64,000 nt of DNA, from assembly GCA_030159075.1 (NCBI GenBank), contig BROG01000295.1:372001-436000 (forward strand). The letters run 5' to 3'. Within the stretch, counting starts at the first letter, position 1. Every line of letters begins with the position of its first letter. This DNA comes from Atrina japonica. Lineage: Eukaryota > Mollusca > Bivalvia > Pterioida > Pinnidae. The notes beneath the pieces are model-generated. The model was given only the letters and a program-made list of their open reading frames with translations. It did not search any database and was not told the DNA's origin. Below are positions 12,401 through 26,800 of the stretch, piece after piece. Made by a program: the position numbers and the translations under genes.

Positions 12401-15400
12401 GATATGCCCGCATACATGCGTCGATGTAAGTCCTTATATATACACTCACATCATCCGAACAGTGATTTATGACGCTGTCGATAAGGTTAAGTTCAAGGAT
12501 ACCCCGTTCACTCAGAATCGATATTTTGTCCCTGTTATGTAATACTTGATCGAGGAGCTATATAACTTGGTCAAATAATGTGGATTCTGTTTAACCTTCG
12601 GGGGAGGCAGCAATAGAATTTTTTTTTTCGAAAAGAAATATGTAGAGCTTGGATCAGTCGTTCTTTAAGATTTAAATATCAGAAAAAAATATTCTTGACT
12701 CATGTTTTGGAATCTATATTGAAGTTAAGAATCTTTTTTAACAATATTGCCACAGTTTTCAGACTGAGTAGGAAATATAAAATAATTAATTTATCAAAAC
12801 GATTTTTTTTAAATTAAATCAGCGATCGTTTTCCTGATTAATATATTGCGAATGAATCGTCAGAAATACTTTAAAAGTCAGAACTGCAATTTTGCCAGTA
12901 AAGTAAAATTTTACAACATGACAGAACAATCTCAGCCGTTTACGGTTTGGATTGTGGGTTTGAATTTTAATACCCGAGATCATTTTTTGTCCAATTAATG
13001 AACTCGACTCCTTTGGGTGTCTACAGTTCGTTTATCATAGTTTTAGTTTTGTTTACGGTGACATATCTTTATTTTTACTCCGAGAATTAATCAAGGTCAT
13101 TTTGGTTTTTATAATTAGATTACATGGGGAGCAAAATTAATTTTTAAAACGGAAAATTCCATATCTCACTCTCCCAGAGTAGCGAATATAAAAACATCAA
13201 TTGAAGGTTTGGTATGGAAAATATATATAGTTTCAATTGTTTCTCTCTCAACTAACGATATATGACCCACAGAGCTTCATGAATTTACTGACAGACAAAC
13301 CGCCAAACTAAATTACGTATAAAGGGGCGGGGTAAAATAATCACCTGAGGGTAATACGTTGACGAAAAAATGACTTCAGGTAATGAAAGCCATATCAAAT
13401 AGATTATTTTTTATAATCAAAAATAAGAACTTGTCTGCACGAGGGACCAACAGGTCAGTATGTTTGACCATCGTACGATATCGGTATTTCTCATTGCTCT
13501 ATTTTTCTCAGCTTCAGCGATAGTTTAGATCGATGTTTGTATCTGTAAGCGTTTTTTTTTTTTAAAGAATGAGCATTATTCTCAAACGAACAGTTTATTG
13601 ATAAATATTTAGTAAAACTAGGTTGCGTTAAACATGAACTGTTGAGTTGCCGAATTCCGCGTTTTTAAATCAGGATGAAACTGGCGAGACTTTAAGTCGC
13701 GTAAGCAAAATTTTAAATTATGATGAATATGCTAATGATAGATACAGTTTTTCATTGTAGTCAAACTTATGTTACAGAAAATAAACGTACTTTTTCTCCG
13801 TGATTTCACATTGATGAGTTGGCAGTTTCAGCGGAATAAATTGTTTTTAGTACAAAAACATTTGATGTTTACTATCCACATTATGTTAACTTATGCTGAC
13901 AAAACATCGATAAAAGACCAACTGGAATTTTTATAACAAATGTAAAGTAATGATAACCTAATTAATCATCGTCAATCATCGATATAATTTAAATTGTTCA
14001 CAGCCGCGAACTGCGGCGATCGCAAACTGCCGCGATGATTTTTTCCATCGCAAACTGCGGCGAATTGAGCTCAATAGCCTGATCGCGTATCGCGGCGAAT
14101 TTATTGAGCAAGATTTATATGACCACCGCGATGACGTGACTTTTGCGGAATCCGCGTGGCCCGTACTGTACATGAAGCTAAATCAATCTCTGTTAAATTC
14201 TCAAGAATGTGTATGTTTTCTTGCATGGACCATAGAGGGATAGCATATGTTGTACTTGACAATTAGTGCGTGAAAATCATAGTCCTGTCCGGTTTGAAAA
14301 CTACCAATTTAACGTGTTTGTCAACTAATCGCTATACATAACCTGCCCTTATGAGATTTCCTTTATTTATACACCCTATATAGTGGTCACATGCCTTACA
14401 TAACCAGTGACGGCTCAATTTCAGTGGACAGTCACTTGTATACATTGTGTATTGATATCACAAAGGGAGGTAACTTAAACATTGAATGTTATAATTTCCA
14501 ATTCTCATTTCTGCAAAAGTTTAAAAAAAAATCGCCATGTCAGATGTTTACACAACAATTATCATACCTTTTGAAGTTAATCACAATTAAATTGATGTGT
14601 ATAAACCGAAACTTTTTGCATAATCGGTCTGTTCATGTTGGATTTCACACAGAAACGATGTCTTTGACAAAAAAAAAGTTTTATCCCTTGTGAAATTGGT
14701 GATATATCATTTTGCTACATCGCGAATTTAGGCCCAAGTTATGTTGATGAAAAATTATTTCTTTAACAATAAACATTGGGTAAACTGTCTTTTTTACCCT
14801 GTACAGTTATCTATATTAATTAATACAAGTAAGAGAACGTTGTTTGGTTGTTTATTTAGTCTAAGCAGAGTATATGTTCGCGTACCACGGTGATAGCCCT
14901 AAATACATGAAATAGGATTGTTTACGTTCAATATTACAAACCCTAAGGCAGTAAGGGCTTATGTCCGAGCACAGGATTTTTAAAATATCATATAACCATG
15001 GAACATAATAAAATTTGTTTTAAATCACAGCCATTTATCTCTATAAAAAAAATTGTTTACCTGTTCCCAGTGTAATATTGGGGAAAATTGTGGTCACACA
15101 TAGAAATGAGAATGCAATGGAATCTCTTTTATAAATGCATTTACCCTTACCATTAATTTTTTCATTATGGTCATGGCCTCAATACCAAATTGGGATATTT
15201 TTTCATGAAATTGGGAAAAAATACATGCATTTATGCATTGGGAATGTGGGCCGAATTTCCGCCCTGCATGTATAGAAAATGGCCTGGAGTGGTAGTCAAA
15301 ATTGTCACCCCGAGAAAATGAAATGTCAGCTGAGGTAGAAATTCAAAGAGGGAATAAACCTTCTACATCAAAATTATCAATTACTTGTAAAAATACTCAT

Positions 15401-17827
15401 CTCTTAATCTGAATGACAGATATAAATATATATTTTAGTCATTGAAGATTCCTATACAATTATTATAATTCATATTAAATTTTCTATTAATATCTTTCCA
15501 TTTACAGAAAACTTTTTGAGCATATCTTGATGAGATTTACTTTGATGCAATGTAAATATCCAGATTCAATACATTTATATGATGTATACTCTTACTCCAG
15601 ATACTGTTGTCAAGGATTATTTCCAAGTTTCCATTTACTTAAAGCTGCTGAAAAAAAATACTTGTATATACCGGTAACATAACATTTACACAAAGGTATC
15701 AACATTTGCTGTCATCTCCTCAGACTGCATCTTATTTTACTCCATGTTTTGTTTTGTTGGAGTTTTCATATTTTGTTTGAGGGGGGTGTTTCTCTAAGAT
15801 TTGGGGGCATGTATTTTTTGATTTGTCTGTTTGTCTTCAAAAACTTTAATCATGGCCATAGCTTTCAAATTGTAACTGATTGGCCTTGTGACAAGAACTT
15901 TAAGTTGAGACCAAAAGTTTTTACCTTTTGACCTTGACTTTGGCACCTGACCTATATTTTAGCTAGCTGGGACGAAAGTCTGGAGAGCTAATGATATGCC
16001 CCCCTGGCATTGTTGTTGTTGTGGCATTGTTGTTGTTGTTGTTGGTGGTGTTGTTGTTTGTTGTTGTTGTTGTTGTTGGTGTCCATACACAAAACTTTAA
16101 CTTGGCCTTTAACCTTTTAACCACATGGGACAGGGCTCTTATATTTCACATATAAATTCCTTATAATGAGAGCTTTCATTCGGTACCTTGACTTTTGACC
16201 TAGTAAACTTGACCTTGGACTTTGCTGACCTACTTTTCCAAATTTTTAACCTTTGACCCTAAAGCCTGACATCTTTGGGTAAAATATTTACACCCAGCTT
16301 TGCTTGTCATCTGACAAATTTTGTTTCAAAAACATTAACCTTGGCCATAACTTTTGAATGGTTAGTGAAAGGGCTGTCATATTTCACATTTGTATTCCTT
16401 GTGAGAAGACCTTTCTTCTGAGACCAAATGTTTTACCTATTGACTTTGAACTTGACACTCAACCATTTTTAAGACGTTTCTGAACAAGGACATTCATGTT
16501 TCACAAACACTTCTTGTTGATTGGAGTTTTTATTGAAAACTAAGATCGAAAAAATGCCTGAAACCCTTTATTTGTAGCCCTGGTAACAATGAGCTGTATT
16601 TGCTTTTAAATTTTTGTCATGTTTTATATCAGTCAATTGTATTTATCTGTTCAATATTTCAGAACTTACACCAAAAGATGAAATAAAATTCCTGCAAGCA
16701 AAAGTTGTCAATAATTGGAACTTCCTATTAGATGAACTGGAGATTCAGCAAATGATACCTTTATTTTTAAAGAAAAAATGTTTTGAAGAAAAGTCTGTGA
16801 ATGAAATTCTTCAGGGTGTCCTTGGTCGTAAACAAAAGACAGAACAGTTTTTAACCTGGATTTTATATGATCAACCTGAGAGTGTTTTGGAGGAATTTTT
16901 CAATATTTTGAAAGAAATGAATAATGCATATATCCTGGATAAATTATCATTGGTAAAACCAGAGAACCTTCATGAAATAGCAGGTAAAATTATTTGTATG
17001 TTATCTAGCAGTATCGTTTGTTAAGTCAGACAAACTTTATGACAGAATAGGGAAAAAAATTAAACTAAGGCCAAGTAAAAAAATATCTCTGGTTCTCAGA
17101 CACTGCCACGTGCAAAAACAAACTGCCACGCGATGTTTTTTTCAGAAAAAATTTCCCGCCTTAAAACAATTTGTTTGTGACTCTAATTTCAGGACTTTAC
17201 GTTAAGGGTTGTCTGTTTGTCTTGGGCAAGCAAAAGTTGGAACCAGTCAACAAAATTTCAATTGTCCGTTACTGGGCCCATCAAGTAAAAATGTCAATAG
17301 AAGTACAACCATTCGTCATTTCAAAAAGCTTGAGATTAGAATTGATCCATTTCCTTCTATTTGTAGTTCAAAATGCATTTCTAAAAACCCAGTTAGAAAC
17401 TAAAATATTTATTTTATTGACGATTCAACGTATTAACCTTGGCCGAAAATGTCACAGAACACATCATGTGTTTTTTGATGTTGCTTGCCATTTATGGAGG
17501 AAGTGGAAGTTGGGTGTTACATGAAAGAACCGATACCAAAGGGAACTGAATTTCAGGATGTGTTAATATTATGATACATGTAACACTATATAGTGTATAA
17601 AAGTTTTAAAATCTGAATTAAATGTAAATTTAGTTATTGTAAATAAAAGTTTTAATGAAAGACATAAAAATGGATAGTTATTGTTTCCAAAAATGAAAAC
17701 TTACTTTTGTAATTTGCATTGATTTTTAAACACATAGTAGTTACAGCTTTGTAATATAGTAATGATAATGACTGATGACAAATATAATGATGTATTTAAA
17801 ATTAATTTTCTTGCAGTTTAAAAACAT

Positions 17828-17868
<41 letters not shown>

Positions 17869-20800
17869 GAACAAGACAATCACACAGCTTTTGTTACAAT
17901 TTATTGAAGGTCCCAATAAAAAACATTTTTTGTTATATAATGTCTTCTTATTTTCTTTACTTCTAGGTATATAAAAAAGAATTTGGATATAAAAAATAAA
18001 ATAAAATACTTACCTTGCCTATTTTGGAAGGCTCAATGTAAACCATTTTGAGAACCAGAATATTTTTTTACATGACCTAAGGGGCATGACCCTTTTAATG
18101 TTAATACAGCAGAACAATATATAGTCACTCTGAAACACTGCATCATGAATGTGACATCAATAACATCATCAAATATTTTTGATAAATTGAATTTCATTTA
18201 GAAAAGTAGTTCTGGTAGTATTTCTGTATTCGACTGCAGTGCAATACATCTTGTATTCATAGTCGTATATTAGAACTATATGATTACACATGCATGTAAT
18301 AAAAAGAATATACATGTACAAGGGATATTCTGTAATTATGTGGCTGTTTGGCAGGAAATTCTTATATCTTGACATTGATCCTTGTTGTTAAAGTAAAACG
18401 TTTGATACTAACATTTGTATCTAATTATAACAAACATTTTTTTTTGCCACTGGTTATAAAAGTTTTGTTTAATTGAGAAATCATAAATTTTGTACCATTG
18501 TTTATGATATGAATGAAAAAATATGTCTTGTTGGGATGTAAAACTTCAAAAGTAAATGGCACTTTTTCATGTTTTTCAAATGTGAAATTACTAATGAATA
18601 TTCTGTCAAATGTCTTGTTACAGTAGAGTATGCACTTTAATATCATTTGGCTCTCACTAATTGACATGATACTCTCAGAGAATTTCAGGTCAAAATTTCA
18701 CTTACTGTGCTGAGAGCAACACATAAGCAGTAATGGCTCATTTAACAAATCAACATTTGTTAGAATGCATTTATCTCATCATTATGGATGCCATTTTTGA
18801 GTGACAGATAAACAGAACAGGGCTCTATGAATATTTATCCATCAACCCAATGGCATCCATATTGAAATAAATTTATCCATCAACCCAATGGCATCCATAT
18901 TGAAATAAATTTATCCATCACCTAAATGACATCCATATTGAAATAAATTTATCCATCACCCAAATGACATCCATATTGAAATAAATTTATCCATCACCCA
19001 AATGACATCCATATTGAAATAAATTTATCCATCACCCAAATGGCATCCATATTGAAATAAATGCACTCTGACAGGCATTTATTCATTATATGTTTACATA
19101 TCATAGTTTTCATATTTGAAAACAAAATTATGAGAATCGAAAATCCTGCCTTAAACGTTATGATGGAACAGTGAAGTTCAAGGTAGAACAGTTAAGTATA
19201 GAGTTTTATAAATGACATTTGTTGGTGTGATGTCCTGTTGTAAATGAGGATATGTCTTTGTGCGACGTCATACGAAGAACTCATTTGTGCGAAACGTCGC
19301 CCAGATTATACGAGCCCATGGGAACTTCAAATACTTATATTGATGAAGAACTTCATTTATAGCTGACATAAACGCCGCCCAGATTATCACTGAGCCCATG
19401 GGAAATGTAAATACTTGTATATTGATGAAGAACTTCATTTATAGCTGACATAAACGCCGCCCAGATTATCACTGAGCCCATGGAAAATGTAAATACTTGT
19501 ATATTGATTCATTTACTGGAAATGAGATATGCTAAAGGTAATAGAAGGAATGAAAGAAAGTTTAAGATTAAGACAAAAATTTTAAAACAAATAGAGTAAT
19601 AGTCACAAATACTTGAAAATTTTAAAACAAATAAAATCATAGTCACAAGTAATACTTGAATACTGCTTACTGATATTTATTTCTGCTCCAGAAATCTTTG
19701 TTTGTTTTGGTAATTTACATGTATATGTGTCTTTCATCTGCAGAGAAAACACGCAAGGGTATTATAGAGAACTACTCCCTTCTTCTAGATGAGATTGACT
19801 CGATTGTGATCGGAGACACGTTAAAGCAATGTAAAAATGTCTCTGACATCACCAAGGCAACATCTTCCGGTGGAAAAGGGAGAAAAAAGAGGGTTCATGA
19901 GTTCTTGAAGTTTGTTCTAAAGGATGATGAAAATGTTCTTGAATTTGAAAAAGTAATGGAATCGCTTGAACTGGAAGATCTCTTGAAGATGGAAAATGCA
20001 AGTGCTGCAACCCCAGGTTTGTAATTTTGATTTGTTCTCCAGGAGAAACTTACAGGGACATTAGCTGTTTTTTTTTTTTTGTTTTTTTTTGGGGGGGGGG
20101 GTTTGGCCTCTTTTTTACTACATAGATTGATAAACAATAACAAAAAAGAGATATAAACAGGCATAAAAATTCCTAAATTTCTATATATTTTATGAAAATT
20201 GCTTTAGAAACAGGACCTCAATTTTTACCGTCTCATCCGAAGGACAGGAAACCAACCTGCTGCCAGCTGGACTCAAACTCACGACCTCACAATCCAGAAG
20301 CGAGTGCACTACTGACTGAGCTAGGCTGGCTCTTTAATCATTTGTAAAACTTTTGGATTTTATTGATTAGGAATTTCCTGTAAAATTGAATAAATACGTT
20401 GGTGAACAGTACTCAAAATTTGAGCACATATGCAAACAATATTTTGTTATTTCTGAAGTTTTCTTCACATGAGCAATGATTTTGATCATCATATGCAATC
20501 ATACATGACGTCAACATACAAACATGTCCAATTACAGAATAAAGTTTGCATGTTTTTACCTTTAAATCATGAAAATTTAGTTGAGCTTGAGAACTGTGTA
20601 AATTTGGTGATTTTGAGCTGTAGTTGGGGGAACCACTTTCCCTTTTTAAGTGGATTTTTGGGGTTTTTGGATGTTTTTCGACATTATCTTGAAAAGTATA
20701 AAAGCTAGAATAAAACTAATAGAATCAACAATGTTCAGCACACAAAGATCTACAAAAAGTCAATAGGGCCAAAATTGTCTGGTCAACCCTTATGGTAGTT

Positions 20801-23800
20801 ATTTCCCCTTTTTGTGGGTTTTTCATGTTTTTGGATGTTTTTTGACATTAACATAAATGTATAATAACTAGAGTAAAAATGAAAGAAACAAAAATGTTCA
20901 GCACTCAAAGATCTACAAAAAGGTCAACAGGGCAGTTCTTGTCATGTTAGTGCTGATGAGAGCTAATTATGTGTTCTGCTCAGGTGACCGTCAATGCCCA
21001 TCGGGCCTCTTGTATGACATATATTGTAATCTTTTGTACCATTATCTGATTAATTATTATTTGATATCTATTTGTTTCAGTGGTAGAAAGTTCACTTTCA
21101 CCAGAGAGCTTGAAAGAAGGTATTCTGTTTGAATGCAAGTTTACAGTCACTGTTGAACCAGGTAGGATTAATATAGCTATCAAATTGTATCTACCAGTGT
21201 TTTTTAAGATGACAGTATCATTGATTTTTGTGTTTTTAAGACAAGGCCTTATTGATATGACAGGCTCAGAACTCCTCGTGTTTTTTCTTGTACTCAATTA
21301 AGCATTGTCAGCTCCCCTGTTAAAAAATCAATGTGCCATAGGATTTGCGGAACTACTTTATGTACTGTAGAAAGTAGTTACCTGAGATTCAACCATTAAA
21401 ATACTCCTTTGTGTCTAATTTGAATCTTGTTTCAATTGCATGCTCTGTCCTTATAATGCTTGAACTAGGACACAGTTTCTTTTAATTTGAAAATTCATTG
21501 AAACTAAAATTCAACAATGAAGACAGTCGAAAATGCTGCGATGAATTATTATAGTCATGTGACATAGGACACTTGTTGAAAAGGGGAAATCCCTCAGTTT
21601 AGCTTTGTCGATTTTGACATTGATACCCATTTTAATTTGCGTCATTTAGAAACTGGAATTGATAATTGTTTCCTTTTTATTTGTACAACATGACTGACTT
21701 AGCAAACTTGTCTTTTATATCTGTTGTTGGGGCTTGTTTCTGTTCAGAAAATTGAACAAATATGGCTGCCAATGGAAGTGAAACACTGGGGAAGTTTCAA
21801 AAACATTATTATTATTTTTTATTTAATTAAATTAGTTTAAAAGTTAAGATGACAGCTTTAAGACTATAAAAATGGTAATGACTCTTGTGTCCTTGAACAT
21901 GATCTGAAAGTAATAAAGAGCTGTCCTGGCTCAGTCGGTAGCATGCTCGACTCTTGATCATGAGGTTGTGAGTTTGAGAACAGCCGGCAGCAGGTCTTAC
22001 TCCAGTCCTTAAGATGAGATAGTAAGAACTAAGGTCCCGTGTCACAGTAGGTGTCGGCACATTAAAGAACCCTCACTGCTCAATGGCCGTATGTGGCGAC
22101 ATAGGCCAAACTTTCTAGCCCTTCATCGGCATTGGTGAAGTCTCAATATGACTTAAAGATTCTTGAGCAGGATGTTAAACAACAATACAACTAAAAGAAA
22201 GTAAATAAGGAAAGAGTTCCTGTGTCACAGCGGGCCTGGCATGTAATAAAGAAGCATTATTGCTTTGGCATCACTCCATAACACTGGTCAAATTTGTGGT
22301 ACTTCACCCAAAACTGGTGACGGCTCCATATAAATGGAAAACAACACTAAAACGAGTGAGATTTAAACTGTCAAGCAGGTGAGTGATTCTGACCTCTGTG
22401 AGCCTTTAGATTGGAATTGTCCAGGTGAGTGATTCTGACCTCCGAGCCTTTAGATTAGAATTGATCAGGTGAGTGATTCTGACTTCTGTGAGGCTTTAGA
22501 TTAGAATTGTCCAGGTGAGTGCTTTTGACTCCCGTGAGCTTTTAGATTGGAATTGTCCAGGTGAGTGATTCTGACCTCTGTGAAACTTAAGATTTGAAAT
22601 GTCAAGCAGTGTGAGTGATTCTGACTCCTGTGAGCCTGTAAATTGGAACTCTCCAGTTGAGTGATTCTGAGTCCTGTGAGCCTTTAGATCTGAGTTGTGC
22701 AGTTGAGTGATTCTGACTCTTGCGAGCCTGTAGATTGGAACTCTCCAGTTGAGAGATTATGACTCCTGTGAGACCACATTTAAAAAAAACACTCAGTCAA
22801 TGTTTTTGTAAATAAAACCTCTCTTTAGATACCTCCTGTCTTGAAGGACCACATTTCATTGGCAAAAGGGGAGGTCTGTCAGCACAGGTTCCTTTCTTCT
22901 TCTCCTCAAAAAACAGTTGCTTGTTGTACATATTGTATATGCTCTCGTATTATGTGATCTGCTAGCTTATTATATTTACAGATGATGACAAGCCTGTTAA
23001 CATGGGAAAAGAAGAAAAACTTGTGGATTCAAGCTTTGATATGCCAGATGAATCAGTGGGATTGATGCAGAAAGTCAGAAGTTTAAATGTAGATCAAAGG
23101 TTTCAGAAGGAAAAAGAATTGAGACAGAGAGATGAAGAACATAAAAAATCTGTGGAAAAATCAAAAGAATTTGATGAACCAAAACCACCTCAACAAAAGG
23201 AAAGACAAATTGGTGGAAGCTTGGATTTTCCCAAACCGTCTGTATCAAAAGTTCCTGACGTACCCCACAACCCAGGTATGTTATACAGAATTATCTCATA
23301 TCAGCTTTCAATACTTTTTATCTGTAACTCGTGTTTTTCTTAGAAGACATGTAAAGAAAGTAACTAGTAAACTATTGCTGTCATATTTGTCTTCCATCTG
23401 TAGTGTATTTGTGACTTTAACACATTTTTGACATTATAACAAGAACCAGTGTGTGTAAATTTTAACCAAAATTTGGCAGAAAGTATCCTCATGTAAATCT
23501 ACATAAAGTTTTCAAAATCAGATTAGTTGAAATTCCATTGTCAAAAGTCGAATACTAATGTTTATACATTGTACTACTTTTATTCTCGATATCTCAAAGT
23601 TTTTATCTGGAAATTAAGCTTATCTCAAAGTATATTTTTGGTCAGAAGTACCAAAATATTACAGAATTGTCACTTGTTATCTCGAAATTACCTCCAAAGA
23701 TTGATGGTTAACTTTTTGTACACAAAAAGCATTGTAATTAATTCCTTGTAAAGCATTGCAAAACATTGGACAATGAACTCCCGTTAACGAGTCAAGATGA

Positions 23801-26800
23801 AAGGGTAACTTATAATTGCTTAACTAATTTACACCTAGGACCACTACTATGCATTGTGACTGTATTTGTCTAAACATTGAAAACATTATTGTCCTCGTCA
23901 TATCAACCGTCCATCGGGAAAATCACGATTATTTTTATACTTCTGCAACACCAAGATATGAATTACACTTTGTCATAATAAGATAAGATATACATACCTT
24001 TTGTAATCCTTTAATACATCAACAATCACGAAAATTAATATTTGGTAGCCCTGCAACTGTTTTTTACATCTGTACAAAATTATGGCATTCTAAAAGTCTC
24101 TGACGTCACGTAACGGATGGATCCAAGCTCAAATTAGGGGCATTCCAAATGAATGTTTCAAAACATCAGCCACATCATTCCTTAAAAGAAAAGGAGAGAA
24201 GTCCAAAGTATCCATATATGAAGATAAATCCGCTGTCTGTTGAGAATATCTAGGACCATAATAGTTAAACTGTTAAATGAACAAGGACGAAAAAATCACA
24301 GATATTATAATATTCTCGTTTACATGTAGTCATGTACTTTTTTTCAATTTACCAAAATTAGAAATGAATAAAAATCAATATTAGTAGCTGACCCAGATAT
24401 TATTTTCCTAAACTGAAAAAAAAAGAAATTTACTGAACGGTACTGTTGAAAGAAAAAATTATTCCATGCAAACAGAATAATTATTGAGAGAAAAAATTAT
24501 TCCTTGCAAACGAAATAAAATTATTTCGTGTGAACAGAATAATTATTGAGAGAAAAAATTATTCCTTGCAAACAAAATAAAATTATTTCGTGTGAACAGA
24601 ATAATTATTGAGAGAAAAAATTATTCCTTGCAAACGAAATAAAATTATTTCGTGTGAACAGAATAATTATTGAGAGAAAAAATTATTCCTTGCAAACGAA
24701 AATAAATTATTTCGTGTGAACGGAATAATTATTGAGAGAAAAAATTATTCCTTGCAAACGAAATAAAATTATTTCGTGTGAACGGAATAATTATTGAGAG
24801 AAAAAATTATTCCTTGCAAACGAAATAAAATTATTTCGTGTGAACGGAATAATTATTGAGAGAAAAAATTATTCCTTGCAAACGAAATAAAATTATTTCG
24901 TGTGAACGGAATAAGAGTATTCCTTGCAAATGGAATAATTATTGAGAAGAAAAATATTTCATTCGCACAGAATAATTTTATTCTGTTTCGCATGGATTTT
25001 TTTTTTCACCATGTCATTTCTCAGGTTCCGTAGAGCAGAACTGAAAACATGAAAGTCTAGTAAGGCACTGAATTTTTTTATACATATATGTAAAATGTAA
25101 TCAAATGTAAAAGAACATTTTTATGAAATAGAATTAAAAAAATGAACACATGTCAACGTAGGACTATATAAATATTTTGTACTGTTAGATCTAGATAGAT
25201 ATAGAAAACAAACAAACAGATGCAACATACACATTCAAATTTACGAAATAGAAAATAAAATATTCAGAAATGAAAAGGTACAAAAAATTTACTGATATAT
25301 AGATATATGTATCACACACACACACACACTGTATTTATTAAAGTTCTGTTGAAATAGCATTTATACTGTGGGGCAATTAATTTGTTGTAATAAAAGAAGA
25401 TGTTCTTGATGTACCTGACAATTTAGCAGAGACAAATGATCACAAAAAGAGAAAGAAACTATAATTAAAAAAACAAAAGAAAACAAGCAAAAACAAAACA
25501 AAATAAAAACACTAAATGATACAAATTTTGTCCAAGTTCAGAAACAGGGAATGCAGGAATCGTAAATCTGATTTCAGATGATATACCTCATCGTTGTGGG
25601 TTTCTGAAATTGTCATGACGTTAGCAATGTGTGTGTGTGTGTGGACAATAGCCAGTGATTTTCTCAACAATATCTGACCGATGATATAAGGATTTAAATA
25701 AGATTATTTTAACATGACAATAGAAGCAAACACAAACAACAAGAACGGTATGGATTCATGTGTTATACGACACTTTACATAATACAAAGGTTTATAGAAT
25801 TTATTCATCTCATGTGCATGAAAACATGGTGTTTACTTGATTATTTCTATCAGCTCCCCTTACACTGTAGTCATTATGATACAAGTTATCAGTATTAAAT
25901 CAAACTTTTAGGTGAATATAAAATGTGTGTGCGTGTGTGTGTGTGTGTGTGTGTTTTCTTCGGTGCATGAAGGTATTGTTTTTACCATGTGAACATCTAG
26001 ATTCTGTAAACAATACATGCTTTCAGATGTGTACTCGTCCATATTACCAGGAACTGCCACAGAGACTTCATTTAAGACCGAAGGACCTTTCCATTAAATT
26101 TACATATAAATTCAGAAAACTTCCCCAAGAGGAAACGCCCTAAATCGTCCAGTAAATGGAGAAAAGATACGGATAAAACAACATCTCTTTAGTTACGGAA
26201 ACATATATTCTTGTCAGAAATATTTAAATTGATTGAGGCAAATAAAAACTGAGTGCAGTTAAAAAATTGTTGAGTTTACACAACACAACTACAAAGAAAA
26301 AGTGTTGAGTGTACACAACACAACCAAAAATAAAAAGTGTTGAGTGTACACAACACAACCACAAATAAAAAGTGTTGAGTGTACACAACACAACCACAAA
26401 TAATAAGTGTTGAGTGTACACAACACAACCACAAATAAAAAGTGTTGAGTGTACACAACACAACCAAAAATAAAAAGTGTTGAGTGTACACAACACAACT
26501 ATAACAAAAAAGTGTTGAGTGTACACAACACAAATAAAAAGTGTTGAGTGTACACAACACAACCACAAATAAAAAGTGTTGAGTGTATACAACACAACCA
26601 AAAATAAAAAGTGTTGAGTGTACACAACACAACTATAACAAAAAGTGTTGAGTGTACACAACACAAATAAAAAGTGTTGAGTGTACACAACACAACCACA
26701 AATAAAAAGTGTTGAGTGTACACAACACAACCAAAAACAAAAAGTGTTGAGTGTACACAACACAACCACAAATAATAAGTGTTGAGTGTACACAACACAA

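Larger units (their letters stand above)
8704..14168. mobile_element. 5.5-kb DNA element with perfect 38-bp TIRs and TA target duplication
   Basis: The left end CAGTACGGGCCACGCGGATT plus the next 18 bases recurs exactly, in reverse complement, at 14131-14168. TA flanks both sides (8702-8703 and 14169-14170). Inside each end there are GC-rich subterminal motifs (cgcgg, atcgcggc, cgcaaa) in an otherwise AT-rich element. No transposase-like ORF is present, so it is non-autonomous or decayed. SINE-like tails (11490-11610, 12172-12300), a CT microsatellite and poly-G tracts lie within. A Tc1/mariner-like or other TA-targeting superfamily is possible; class not assigned. Confidence 0.85.
16984..19743 (+). 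other. Intron 4
   Basis: The intron contains the possible alternative terminal exon (17193-17524), a TA tract (17831-17865), unique AT-rich sequence to about 18830, then two tandem repeats listed separately. No other coding sequence is supported. Confidence 0.55.

Noticed and set aside
8704..14168. Autonomous transposon
   Set aside because: No ORF above about 85 codons and no transposase motif between the TIRs.
21919..21995. tRNA gene
   Set aside because: Box A and B are present, but the sequence does not close an acceptor stem and continues into a SINE body. The same holds for 20265-20340 on the minus strand.
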